Source: Alphaproteobacteria bacterium
GTDB lineage: Bacteria; Pseudomonadota; Alphaproteobacteria; Rhizobiales; Beijerinckiaceae
Direction of reading: 5' to 3'
Length of the DNA: 64,000 nt
Assembly (NCBI GenBank): GCA_016869595.1
Contig: VGDT01000012.1
Location: forward strand, 1 to 64,000
Shown here piece by piece: positions 42,701 to 50,622 of the stretch. Both the position numbers and the translations under genes were made by a program. The notes below the pieces were generated by a model. That model did no database searches. It was not told the DNA's origin and saw only the letters and a program-made list of their open reading frames with translations. How positions within the stretch are numbered: position 1 is the first letter of the stretch; each line of letters begins with the position of its first letter.

Positions 42701-42914
42701 ACATGGGCCGGGAAGCGAACTGCGCATTCCGCTCGGCGTCGCGATCATCGGCGGACTGCTCCTCTCGCAGGCGCTGACCCTTTACACGACGCCGGTCATC
42801 TATCTCGCGGTGGAGCGACTCCGAGTCCGGCTGTCGCCGCCGGCCGAACCGCAGTTCCCAGAAGAAGAGATCGCCGAGCTGCCCAAGCCGCCGACGCGGG
42901 AAGCGGCCGAGTGA
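39783..42914 (+). CDS. mdtB: RND multidrug efflux pump subunit (MdtB-like)
   Basis: Inner-membrane proton-driven drug pump; in E. coli MdtB and MdtC form a heterotrimer exporting novobiocin, bile salts and similar compounds. 1043 aa, 12 helices, with two periplasmic pore domains. The first segment NVSAPFIRRPVATSLLAFAV and the helix-4 proton-relay acids (GFIVDDAIVMIENI, two adjacent Asp) are present. The second-half motif is GIVKKNAIMMIDFALDAE. It starts 12 bases after mdtA and its stop overlaps the GTG start of mdtC. Confidence 0.95.
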   Translation: MNVSAPFIRRPVATSLLAFAVLLFGVMGYLRLPVSPLPQVDFPTIQVTTQLPGANPDTIASLVTASLERQFGQIPSLTSMSSQSSFGLSQITLQFDLDRDIDAAAQDVQAAINAAASTLPRNLPYPPVYAKVNPADTPILTLTLRSKTATLRDLSDRADTLIAPQLSQVSGVGRVSVQGGVRPAIRIQADLARLAANRIGMEDLRLAIASANIAGAKGSLDGRRQSYTLDANDQILHARQYKDIIVAWRNGAPVMLRDVAEVIDGLENARVGGWHDGEQTVVLDVLRQPGANIINTVELVKNELPQIQRALPAGMSLEIVNDRTVTIRASIFEVQLTLVIAAALVVLVVLMFLRSWRATVIAGVSLPLSIIATFSTMWAAGFSLDNLSLMALTIGTGFIVDDAIVMIENIVRNIEDGKAPRQAALDGARQIGFTVVSLTVSLIAVFIPLLFMTGIVGRMFREFALTLTMAVVVSAAISLTLTPMLCAVLLRFAPPRGQSRWEQFSLAIDRAYHVSLDWALKRERFMLALTVATLALTIALYIVIPKGFLPRQDTGVLSVVLEASPDASFDKMTALQAKISEEFRRDPDVKGVTSVLGVGPLNATTNVARLTVMLRPHSERRENAERIADRLKEAGEKIPGVTLYVQPIQDIQITTRPSRSQYQYTLTAADGGELLTWSNRLLDRLRTTPGLRNVAAETQDGGLRTLMHIDREKMGRLGITAQNVDDVLNDAFGQRQISTIYTQSNQYRVILEAAPQYLRDPQALEKLYVAPLGGGPQTPLGTFVRLENLSAPLSVAHQDQFPASTISFDLAEGYSLGDAVKIIADAEAAIGMPSSIMGVFSADAAEFNKSLASEPWLILAAIVSIYIVLGVLYESFAHPFTVLTTLPSAGVGALLALLALHIEMSVIALIGIVLLMGIVKKNAIMMIDFALDAERDDGLSAHDAIVRACHLRFRPIMMTTLAALFGALPLALSHGPGSELRIPLGVAIIGGLLLSQALTLYTTPVIYLAVERLRVRLSPPAEPQFPEEEIAELPKPPTREAAE

Positions 42915-45900
42915 ACGTCTCCGCGCCCTTCATCAAGCGGCCGGTGGCGACGACGCTGCTTGCTGGCGCGCTGTTCCTCGTCGGCGCCGTCGCTTATTTT
43001 TTCCTGCCTGTGGCGAGTCTGCCGGCTGTCGACTTTCCGATTATCGGCATCTCCGCGTCGCGGCCAGGCGCCGATCCGCAGACGATGGCGGCGTCTGTCG
43101 CCGCGCCGCTCGAACGGCGCCTGTCCACCATCTCGGGCCTCAATGAGTTGACTTCAGCGAATTCGCTTGGTTCGACGCAGATGATCGCCCAGTTCGACAT
43201 CTCGCGGCCGCTCGACGCCGCGGCGCGCGACGTGCAGGCGGCGATCAACGCCTCCATCACCGACTTGCCGACCGATCTGCCGACGGCGCCGACCTATCGA
43301 AAGGCTAGCCAGTCGAGCATGCCTGTGCTCGTGCTGGCGCTCACCTCCGAAACTCTGCCGACGAGCGCGATTTTCGACGCGGCCGACTCCGTTATCGCGC
43401 AGCGCATTTCGCAGGTTTCCGGCGTAGCCGAAGCGCGCCTCGCGGGCGCAGAACAGCCGGCGATCCGCGTACAGGTCGATAGCGCGCATCTGGCCGCCAT
43501 GGGGCTCGGCGTCGACGCCGTCGCCAATGCGCTCAACGCCGCCAACGCCCATTCCGCCGTGGGCGCGCTCGGCGGCGATGCGAGGGAAATCACTCTAGCG
43601 ACAACCGATCAGCTTTCTACGCCCGAGGATTATCGCAACATCGTCATCGCGTCGCGCAACGGAGCGGTCGTCAAGCTCGGCGACGTCGCCAAGGTCGAAC
43701 TCGGCGTAAGAAACCGTAACTCCGCAGGCTGGTTCAACGGCAAGCCGGCCGTACTCATTATCGTCACGAAGCAGCCCAACGCCAATGTGATCGAAACCGT
43801 CGATCACATTAAGGCGCTGCTGCCGCGTCTGAAGGAATGGATTCCAAGCGGCGTCCAGATCCATGTGCTTGCCGACCGCACGCAAACGATCCGCGCCAGC
43901 ATTCACGACATTCAACGCACGCTGGCGATCTCCGTCTTGCTGGTGATGATCGTCGTTTTTGTTTTTTTGCGCCGCTCCACGCCTGTCATAGCGGCCGACA
44001 TTACGGTGCCCCTCTCTCTGGTCGGCACCTGCGCGGCGATGTGGGCCGCCGGTTTCTCGATCGACAATCTATCGTTGATGGCGTTGACGGTCTCGGTCGG
44101 CTTCGTTGTCGACGACGCAATCGTCATGATCGAGAACATTCAGAGCAACGCCGAACGCGGTCTGAGCCGCTTGGAAGCCGCGCTGGTGGGCTCAAAGCAA
44201 ATCGGCTTCACCGTCCTTTCGATCAGCCTGTCGCTCGTCGCGGTCTTCATTCCCCTTCTTTTCATGGAAGGCGTGATGGGCCGGCTGCTGCGCGAATTCG
44301 CCTGGACGCTAACCTTCGCCATCGCGATTTCGACGGTCATCTCGCTTACCGTGACGCCGATGATCTGCGCGCGCTTGCCTGCGCAACGCGAAAGGCCGCC
44401 ATCGCGCTTCGACCGGATTGTCGAAGGCGCTCTCGCCCGCGTCGTTGACTTCTACGCGCGCAGTCTGCGGCCGGTGATCGATCACCCATGGGCGACGCTC
44501 ATTGTCGTCGTCATCTCGATCGCCTGGACGGTCCATCTGTACCAGACGATCCCCAAGGGCACGCTGCCGCAAGACGATATCGGCCTGATTAATGGAACGA
44601 CCGAGGCGTCGGGCGACGTGTCTTTCACAGAGATGGCGCGGTTGCAGCGGCTCGCTTCTGAGACGCTGCTCGCCGATCCAGATGTGGTCAATGTCGGCTC
44701 GTTCATCGGCGCTTCAAACCTGACCGCCTCCATGAACCAGGGACGGCTATTCGTCGCCTTGAAGTCAGCGGACGAACGGCGCTCGTCAAGCAAGGAGGTG
44801 ATCGCGCGTCTGCGGCGCGAATTCGCGAAAATTCCGGGCCTTAGCGTGTTCATGGTGCCGTCTCAGGATTTGCGATCGGGCGGGCGGCTCAGCAAGGCGC
44901 AATATCAGTTCACTCTGGCGAGTCCGTCGATCGAAATTCTCGAGGCGTGGCGCGATAAGGTGCTGGAGCGCTTGAAGCAGGCTCCCGAACTCATCGACGT
45001 GACGTCGGACCAGGAGCGCGGCGGGCTTCGTGCCAATGTCGTCATCGATCGCAACGCCGCCTCACGCATGAATGTGCAGATCGCTGCCATCGACGCGGCG
45101 CTAAACAGCGCCTTCGGCCAACGCCAGGACGCGATCATCTATACTCAGCGCAACCAATATCGGGTGATCTATGAGACGCCGCCCGAACGGCAGCGCGACA
45201 TTCGCGACCTCGCCGGAATTTATGTCTCCTCATTGACCGGCGAACAGATTCCGCTGACTGCGCTTGCGCATATCGAGCGCAGCTCGACGCCCCTTGTCGT
45301 TCACCATCAGGGCGTGCTGCCGGCCACAACCATTTCCTACAATGTCGCGCCCGGCTACAGTCTCGACGCGACAGTCACGGCGATCGAAAAAGCAATCGCC
45401 GAACTTAATCCGCCTGGCGGACTGCGCGCGGAATTTGCTGGCGACGTGGCGGATTTCCGCAAGGTCGCGGCCGGAATGGCAGGGCTCATCCTCGCCGCTC
45501 TGCTCTCGGTATACATCATTCTCGGCATTCTCTACGAAAGCCTCATCCATCCAATCACGATCATTTCGACCCTGCCCTCCGCTGGGCTTGGCGCGCTGCT
45601 GTCGCTTGAGCTGTTTGGCGTCGAATTCACCATCATCGCATTCATCGGCATTTTGCTGCTGATCGGCATCGTCAAGAAGAACGGCATCATGCTCGTCGAC
45701 TTTGCTTTGCAGGCCGAAAGAGAAGGCGGCATGTCGGTGCATGACGCGGCGCTTGAGGCGGCGCGCGAACGCTTCCGGCCCATTCTGATGACGACGCTTG
45801 CGGCGATTTTCGGCGCGCTACCCCTCGCCTTCGCGACCGGCATCGGAGCCGAGTTGCGGCGACCGCTTGGCATCACCATCGTCGGTGGTTTGGTGCTCAG

Positions 45901-46021
45901 CCAGGCGCTGACGCTCTATACGACGCCAGTGATCTATTTGCTGATGAGCAAGCTCAGGCGCAAGAAGACCGCCGCGCCTTCGCACGAGCGGATCACGCCG
46001 TTAAAAGTCCGCGGCGCTTGA
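42911..46021 (+). CDS. mdtC: RND multidrug efflux pump subunit (MdtC-like)
   Basis: Second, non-identical RND pump of the operon. 1036 aa with GTG start in a GTGA overlap. It repeats the family plan: NVSAPFIKRPVATTLLAGAL at the N-terminus, VGFVVDDAIVMIENIQ in helix 4 (both Asp present), and GIVKKNGIMLVDFALQAERE in the second half. Because MdtB and MdtC both keep the helix-4 acids, either may be active in a heterotrimer. No TetR, MarR or two-component regulator is linked to the operon. Confidence 0.95.
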   Translation: MNVSAPFIKRPVATTLLAGALFLVGAVAYFFLPVASLPAVDFPIIGISASRPGADPQTMAASVAAPLERRLSTISGLNELTSANSLGSTQMIAQFDISRPLDAAARDVQAAINASITDLPTDLPTAPTYRKASQSSMPVLVLALTSETLPTSAIFDAADSVIAQRISQVSGVAEARLAGAEQPAIRVQVDSAHLAAMGLGVDAVANALNAANAHSAVGALGGDAREITLATTDQLSTPEDYRNIVIASRNGAVVKLGDVAKVELGVRNRNSAGWFNGKPAVLIIVTKQPNANVIETVDHIKALLPRLKEWIPSGVQIHVLADRTQTIRASIHDIQRTLAISVLLVMIVVFVFLRRSTPVIAADITVPLSLVGTCAAMWAAGFSIDNLSLMALTVSVGFVVDDAIVMIENIQSNAERGLSRLEAALVGSKQIGFTVLSISLSLVAVFIPLLFMEGVMGRLLREFAWTLTFAIAISTVISLTVTPMICARLPAQRERPPSRFDRIVEGALARVVDFYARSLRPVIDHPWATLIVVVISIAWTVHLYQTIPKGTLPQDDIGLINGTTEASGDVSFTEMARLQRLASETLLADPDVVNVGSFIGASNLTASMNQGRLFVALKSADERRSSSKEVIARLRREFAKIPGLSVFMVPSQDLRSGGRLSKAQYQFTLASPSIEILEAWRDKVLERLKQAPELIDVTSDQERGGLRANVVIDRNAASRMNVQIAAIDAALNSAFGQRQDAIIYTQRNQYRVIYETPPERQRDIRDLAGIYVSSLTGEQIPLTALAHIERSSTPLVVHHQGVLPATTISYNVAPGYSLDATVTAIEKAIAELNPPGGLRAEFAGDVADFRKVAAGMAGLILAALLSVYIILGILYESLIHPITIISTLPSAGLGALLSLELFGVEFTIIAFIGILLLIGIVKKNGIMLVDFALQAEREGGMSVHDAALEAARERFRPILMTTLAAIFGALPLAFATGIGAELRRPLGITIVGGLVLSQALTLYTTPVIYLLMSKLRRKKTAAPSHERITPLKVRGA

Positions 46022-46023
46022 GG

Positions 46024-46311
46024 TCAGTGGGCCTGCGTTCGCGGCGTCTCGAAGAAGAAGCGCAGCACCTGCGCCGCGCCGCAATCCTCGATCGGCACAT
46101 GCCAGAACTTTGAATCGAGATCGGGGAAGCGCTCCATCGGCAATTGGATTTGCGTGAGCCGCGCATGATTGTCGAAACCGCGCAGCATGGCGCGCTCAAA
46201 CAATTTCAGCAGCTGCTCTTCGCAGTCTGGCACTTCGGTAACGGTAAGAATGGTGTTGTTGGCGAGCGGGAAAACTTTCTCGAAGAGCTGTTCCAAATTG
46301 ACCGGCGCCAT
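46024..46311 (-). CDS. Hypothetical 95 aa protein
   Basis: No family recognised. The protein begins MAPVNLEQLFEKVFPL and ends FFFETPRTQAH; it is soluble-looking with two Cys (EVPDCEE, EDCGAAQ). The ATG at 46311 has GGAG nine bases upstream. The stop lies two bases from the end of the convergent mdtC gene, a tail-to-tail arrangement that supports it being real. The remaining 148 bases up to bluB hold no other candidate. Confidence 0.6.
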   Translation of the reverse strand: MAPVNLEQLFEKVFPLANNTILTVTEVPDCEEQLLKLFERAMLRGFDNHARLTQIQLPMERFPDLDSKFWHVPIEDCGAAQVLRFFFETPRTQAH

Positions 46312-46459
46312 GTTCGCGTCTCCGACGCCCCCAAATGGAGCTTCGATTATCCGGCGATTCCTAATGCTCCAACCTATCACGCCTACGCCTAAGAGGCTTG
46401 CACGCAAATGGGTTATTTCCAGGAGTCCACAGGAAAGCCGGGGCCAGCCTTTCAACTAT

Positions 46460-47176
46460 TTAAGGCGGAGTTGTGGACGCCGCCAGTTTTCCCCAACTGT
46501 CCTCGAAGATCAGATTTTCCAGGGGGAGACGCGACGCCCAGCGTTTGACCTCGAGTTCAGGCGCCTTGTAGGCCTGCGCGACATAGCCCACGCAAAGATA
46601 GGCGACTACGGCTATCTCTTTGGGAATATTGAATATGTTGCGCAATTCAGCTTCCTTAAGGATGCTCACCCATCCGACGCCGACGCCTTCGGCGCGGGCC
46701 GCGAGCCAAAGATTCTGAACCGCGCAAGCGGTGCTGAGAATGTCTGTGTCAGGTTGCTGGGTGCGCCCAAGCCCGGTCGCGCCAAACCGGGCGCGATCGC
46801 ATGTGACGCAAATATTGAGCGGCGCCTTTATGATGCCTTGCAGTTTCAAGCTCCGGTAGAGCGAACGCTGCTCCGGCTCCAGAGCCTGTTCCTCGGCCTC
46901 GCAGGCGCGCCGAAAGGCCGCGTAGGCGGCACGCCGCTTCTCAATGTCCCTGATGACAATAAAGTTCCACGGCTGCATGAAGCCGACGGAGGGCGCGTGA
47001 TGCGCCGCGTCGAGAATGCGCAGCAGGACCTCGCGCGGCACGTCGTCGGGCAGGAATTCGTCGCGAACGTCGCGGCGCGCGTGAATGACGCGATAGATCG
47101 CCGCTCGCTCGGCCTCGCCGAACGCCTCGGCAGGAGCCAGATGGTCCTCCCTTTTCTCTGACGCCTTAGCCGCCAT
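46460..47176 (-). CDS. bluB: 5,6-dimethylbenzimidazole synthase BluB
   Basis: BluB destroys FMNH2 with oxygen to form 5,6-dimethylbenzimidazole, the lower ligand of cobalamin. The 238 aa protein has the nitroreductase-like fold with RRDVRDEF (FMN phosphate contact), APSVGFMQPWNFIVI and GVGVGWVSI, typical of BluB. The Asp and Ser near the flavin are within this set. The start overlaps the cobC/D stop by 11 bases. It is the last gene of the cobK-cobQ-cobC/D-bluB run. It implies the cell makes true B12 under oxygen. Confidence 0.95.
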   Translation of the reverse strand: MAAKASEKREDHLAPAEAFGEAERAAIYRVIHARRDVRDEFLPDDVPREVLLRILDAAHHAPSVGFMQPWNFIVIRDIEKRRAAYAAFRRACEAEEQALEPEQRSLYRSLKLQGIIKAPLNICVTCDRARFGATGLGRTQQPDTDILSTACAVQNLWLAARAEGVGVGWVSILKEAELRNIFNIPKEIAVVAYLCVGYVAQAYKAPELEVKRWASRLPLENLIFEDSWGKLAASTTPP

Positions 47177-48194
47177 CGCAACCCTCTAACGCCTTGGCGA
47201 GCCGCCCCCAGGCATCGTTATTTCCCGGCAGGCCGAACCGCAACCGGTCCGGTTTTTCGGCGAACGCGCGCGTCAATAAGCCGCGAGAGGCGAGATGCGA
47301 ATGCCAGCGATCGGCCTGCGGATGCGCCGCCAGCCGAAACAGCGTCGTTCCGCCGAGGATCTGAAATCCAGCCCGCGTCAGCAGCGCGTCGAGACGCGCC
47401 GCGTCCTGCGCGCTGGCCTGTGCGGCGCTCGTCCGCCAAGCGTCGTCTGCCAGCGCACGGGCGCCAATCGCGAGCGCCGGCCCCGACACGGCCCATGGTC
47501 CGAGCGCGGCGCGAAGCTTCGCTGCGCATCTACGCGAGCAGAGCGCGAAGCCGAGCCGCACTCCGGGAAGCCCATAGGCCTTGCCAAAGGAGCGCAGCAC
47601 GATGAGGCTTTGGTCATGCACGAAACGCGCGACGCTGCGTTCGGGCGTAAAATCCATGAAAGATTCATCGACGATCAACAGACGATCACGCTGCGCCATC
47701 TGCCCGGCTGTCGTCAAAATTTGCGCGGGCTCGATGACCCGCCCATCAGGGTTGTTGGGGTTGACGATCACGCCGACGTCGGCGTCCGCAAGCCCGTCCA
47801 GAGTTTCGACAGCATCGACCTGCGCGCCCGATGCGGCCCAGCAAGCGGCGTGTTCCGCATAGGTGAAGCCGAGGATCGCGACGCGTCTTGCCGGAAAAAC
47901 TCGGGGAAGCATTTGAATGAAGGCTTGCACGCCGGCGCCTGCGACGATGTCGACCCCATCCGGCGCGCCATAGGCTTTACGCGCCGCGCTGTCGAGCGCG
48001 GCGAAAGCGTCATCGTCGGGGAGTCGCGTAAAAACCTCGTCTGCAAGCCTTGGCAACGGATAGGCGCGCGGATTGACGCCGGTCGACAAATCGATCCACG
48101 GCTGTGGCGCCTCGGGATAGAGTCGGCGCGCGGCGTCAAGCCGCCCGCCATGCGCCACAGACGGCGGCGCGCCGATGGCGGAATGCGCGGTCAT
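47166..48194 (-). CDS. cobD: Threonine-phosphate decarboxylase (CobC/CobD)
   Basis: PLP enzyme that makes (R)-1-amino-2-propanol phosphate, the arm linking the corrin ring to the nucleotide loop. 342 aa, class-I aminotransferase fold. [15 protein letters not shown] is at the N-terminus, NPNNPDGRV follows, and the PLP lysine is in [17 protein letters not shown]. The ATG at 48194 overlaps the cobQ stop (ATGA), so it is preferred to the upstream in-frame start at 48239. In alphaproteobacterial nomenclature it is often called cobC. Confidence 0.92.
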   Translation of the reverse strand: MTAHSAIGAPPSVAHGGRLDAARRLYPEAPQPWIDLSTGVNPRAYPLPRLADEVFTRLPDDDAFAALDSAARKAYGAPDGVDIVAGAGVQAFIQMLPRVFPARRVAILGFTYAEHAACWAASGAQVDAVETLDGLADADVGVIVNPNNPDGRVIEPAQILTTAGQMAQRDRLLIVDESFMDFTPERSVARFVHDQSLIVLRSFGKAYGLPGVRLGFALCSRRCAAKLRAALGPWAVSGPALAIGARALADDAWRTSAAQASAQDAARLDALLTRAGFQILGGTTLFRLAAHPQADRWHSHLASRGLLTRAFAEKPDRLRFGLPGNNDAWGRLAKALEGCDGG

Positions 48195-49648
48195 CGCGCC
48201 ATCTCCCACAGCGCGTCGAGATCGATATGGCGCGCGCAATGCGCCGCAAGCGCATCGAGCGTCTGTTCGATCGACTCCTCGTAGCGCAACGCCGACGGCG
48301 CTGCGCCGAGCGATCGCAGCAGCGACGCGCGCAAGGAATCGTCCGCGAAGATCCCATGCGCATAAGCGCCCGCCACGAGGCCGTCGCGCGCGGTCGCGCC
48401 ATCCGCGCGCCCATCGTCAAGTCGCAGCGCCGGCCGCGCGCAGTCGGGACCGAAAGTTTCTCCGACATGCATTTCGTAGCCACAGAAAGGCGCGTCGAAA
48501 ATCGGCGCTTGGCCGCTGACTGGCGTCAGCGTCTTTTCGCCGGTCAACGCGGTCTCAACGTCGAGAAGACCCAATCCCCGCGCTTCTCCTTCGGCGCCTT
48601 CAACGCCGAGCGGATCGCGAATGACGCGCCCGAGCATCTGATAGCCGCCGCAAACCCCAAACACGCGGCCGCCGCGGCGCACATGGGCGAGGATGTCGAT
48701 GTCCCAGCCATTGGCGCGCAACGCCGCGAGATCGGCGATGGTCGCTTTCGATCCCGGGAGGATCACCAATTGCGCCTCGGGCGGCAATGGCTCCCCATCT
48801 CTAAGGAAGATCACGCGCACGCCGGGTTCGGCCTTCAGCGGATCGAGATCGTCGAAATTAGCGATATGCGGCAAGAGCGGAACGGCGATCAGGACTCCGT
48901 CGCGCTGATCGTGGCCTCGCGCACGCAATCCGAAGGCGTCTTCGGCAGGAAGCCGCGCCGCAGCGTCGAAAAAAGGCACGAGGCCAAGCGAGCGCCAGCC
49001 CGTCTGAGCTTCGATGAAGCGCATGCCATCGTCGAAGAGCGATGCGTCGCCGCGAAATTTGTTGACGATGAAGCCTTCGATCATCGCCGCGTCCTCATCG
49101 TCGAGCGCCGCCTTGCAGCCGACGAGTTGGGCGATGACGCCGCCCCGGTCGATGTCGCCGACGAGCGCGACGGGCGCGTCGACCTCACGCGCGAAGCCCA
49201 TATTCGCAATGTCGTTCTTGCGCAGATTGATCTCGGCGGCGCTGCCGGCGCCTTCGACGATGATAATATCCGTTTCCGCTCTAAGGCGCGCGTAGCTCTC
49301 GAGCACAGGCTGCATCAGACGCGGCTTCAATTCCTGATAGTCGCGCGCCTTCGCCTGTCCGGCGACGCGACCCTGCACGATGATCTGCGCGCCAGACGCG
49401 CCTTGTGGTTTGAGGAGCACCGGATTCATGTCGATACGAGGCGTAAGCCGCGCGGCCCGCGCCTGCAAGGCCTGGGCGCGGCCGATCTCGCCGCCGTCGA
49501 CAGTCACCGCGGCGTTGTTCGACATGTTCTGCGGCTTGAAGGGCGCGACTCTGGCGCCGCGATTGGCGAAGGCGCGCGCGAGGCCCGCGACGAGCAGCGA
49601 TTTGCCGACATCGGAGCCTGTTCCCTGGATCATCAGCGTGCGGCTCAT
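48191..49648 (-). CDS. cobQ: Cobyric acid synthase CobQ
   Basis: Amidates side chains b, d, e and g of adenosyl-cobyrinic acid diamide using glutamine and ATP. 485 aa: an N-terminal dethiobiotin-synthetase-like P-loop domain ([20 protein letters not shown]), the segment [10 protein letters not shown] typical of CobQ, and a C-terminal class-I glutamine amidotransferase domain (about 260-450) with the nucleophile in [11 protein letters not shown]. Start overlaps the cobK stop by four bases. Confidence 0.96.
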   Translation of the reverse strand: MSRTLMIQGTGSDVGKSLLVAGLARAFANRGARVAPFKPQNMSNNAAVTVDGGEIGRAQALQARAARLTPRIDMNPVLLKPQGASGAQIIVQGRVAGQAKARDYQELKPRLMQPVLESYARLRAETDIIIVEGAGSAAEINLRKNDIANMGFAREVDAPVALVGDIDRGGVIAQLVGCKAALDDEDAAMIEGFIVNKFRGDASLFDDGMRFIEAQTGWRSLGLVPFFDAAARLPAEDAFGLRARGHDQRDGVLIAVPLLPHIANFDDLDPLKAEPGVRVIFLRDGEPLPPEAQLVILPGSKATIADLAALRANGWDIDILAHVRRGGRVFGVCGGYQMLGRVIRDPLGVEGAEGEARGLGLLDVETALTGEKTLTPVSGQAPIFDAPFCGYEMHVGETFGPDCARPALRLDDGRADGATARDGLVAGAYAHGIFADDSLRASLLRSLGAAPSALRYEESIEQTLDALAAHCARHIDLDALWEMAR

Positions 49649-50454
49649 GAAGCGAGGAAAGCCATCGCCGCGTCGATATCATGCGTCGTCGCGGCGTCGC
49701 CGCTCGCTGGACGCGCGATCATGACGACGCTGAGCCCGAGCGTCCGTGCAGCTTCGATCTTGGCGTAGGCGAGCGCGCCGCCGCTGTTTTTGGTGACGAC
49801 GATCTCGATGCGTCTGTCGCGTATCAGCGCGACTTCGTCCTCGAGCGCGAAGGGACCGCGGCCGAAGATCACCTCGCAGGATGGCGGCAGATCGTCGACG
49901 TTCGGCGGTTCGATCACGCGCAAGAGATAATCATGCTGCGGCGCGACGCGAAAATCGGAAACGCCCTGGCGGCCGATCGCAAGAAAGACCCGACGGGGCG
50001 CCACGCCAAGCGCGCGGGCCGCCGCGGCATTGTCCGCGACCTCCATCCAGCGGTCGCCTTGCGCAGGAGCCCATGGCGGACGCGTCAGCACAAGCAGCGG
50101 CACGCCGGCGGCTGCGCAAGCGGCGCGAGCGTTGGCGGAGATACGCGCCGCGAAGGGATGCGTCGCGTCAACGACATGAGTGATGCGCTCATCAAGGAGA
50201 TAGCGCGTCAGCCCTTCAATGCCGCCGAATCCGCCCACGCGAGTCGGCAGATCATACGCCTGCGGCGCGCTGGTGCGTCCGGCAAGCGAAATGACGCCTT
50301 CGAGACGCGGGTCGGCGGCGATGCACGCCGTAAGCATGCGCGCTTCGGTCGAGCCGCCGAGCACGAGCGCGCGGCGGCAGGGCGCTAGCGCGGCACACGA
50401 AAGAAGAGATGACGAAAGCGAATCTGTCACGCCAACTTCCACCGATCCTTTCAT
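49645..50454 (-). CDS. cobK: Precorrin-6A reductase CobK
   Basis: NADPH-dependent reduction of precorrin-6A in the aerobic cobalamin pathway. About 269 aa with the N-terminal [13 protein letters not shown] (nucleotide-binding), [22 protein letters not shown] and the C-terminal VVTKNSGG typical of CobK/CbiJ. The exact start is unsure: ATG 50454 is chosen because longer versions would be encoded by the palindromic repeat at 50469-50573. GTG codons slightly downstream are alternatives. It is the first gene of the cob run; no cobalamin riboswitch is visible upstream. Confidence 0.9.
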   Translation of the reverse strand: MKGSVEVGVTDSLSSSLLSCAALAPCRRALVLGGSTEARMLTACIAADPRLEGVISLAGRTSAPQAYDLPTRVGGFGGIEGLTRYLLDERITHVVDATHPFAARISANARAACAAAGVPLLVLTRPPWAPAQGDRWMEVADNAAAARALGVAPRRVFLAIGRQGVSDFRVAPQHDYLLRVIEPPNVDDLPPSCEVIFGRGPFALEDEVALIRDRRIEIVVTKNSGGALAYAKIEAARTLGLSVVMIARPASGDAATTHDIDAAMAFLAS

Positions 50455-50468
50455 GATCGCTTCGCCCA

Positions 50469-50573
50469 TGTCATTCCCGACGCGCGGAGCGCGATCGGGA
50501 ATCCAGGGCAAATCCGAGCCTCGTCATGTAGCTCTGGATTCCCGATCAGGGCTTCGGCCTGCCGGGAATGACA
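50469..50573. repeat. Dispersed palindromic repeat, copy 2 (composite)
   Basis: Bounded by TGTCATTCCC (50469-50478) and its exact complement GGGAATGACA (50564-50573). Inside is a 14-bp perfect inverted repeat (GATCGGGAATCCAG at 50493-50506 with CTGGATTCCCGATC at 50534-50547). The right half matches copy 1 at 4502-4566. It lies 14 bases upstream of the chosen cobK start and probably separates it from the oxidoreductase transcript. Confidence 0.8.
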
Positions 50574-50622
50574 GCTTTAAGGCGCCGGCCAGTCGGATTT
50601 ATATCACGCCGTTGATCCGGAC

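Noticed and set aside
50455-50622. Cobalamin riboswitch before cobK
   Set aside because: The interval is occupied by the palindromic repeat and lacks the B12-box-like core as far as I can see by eye.
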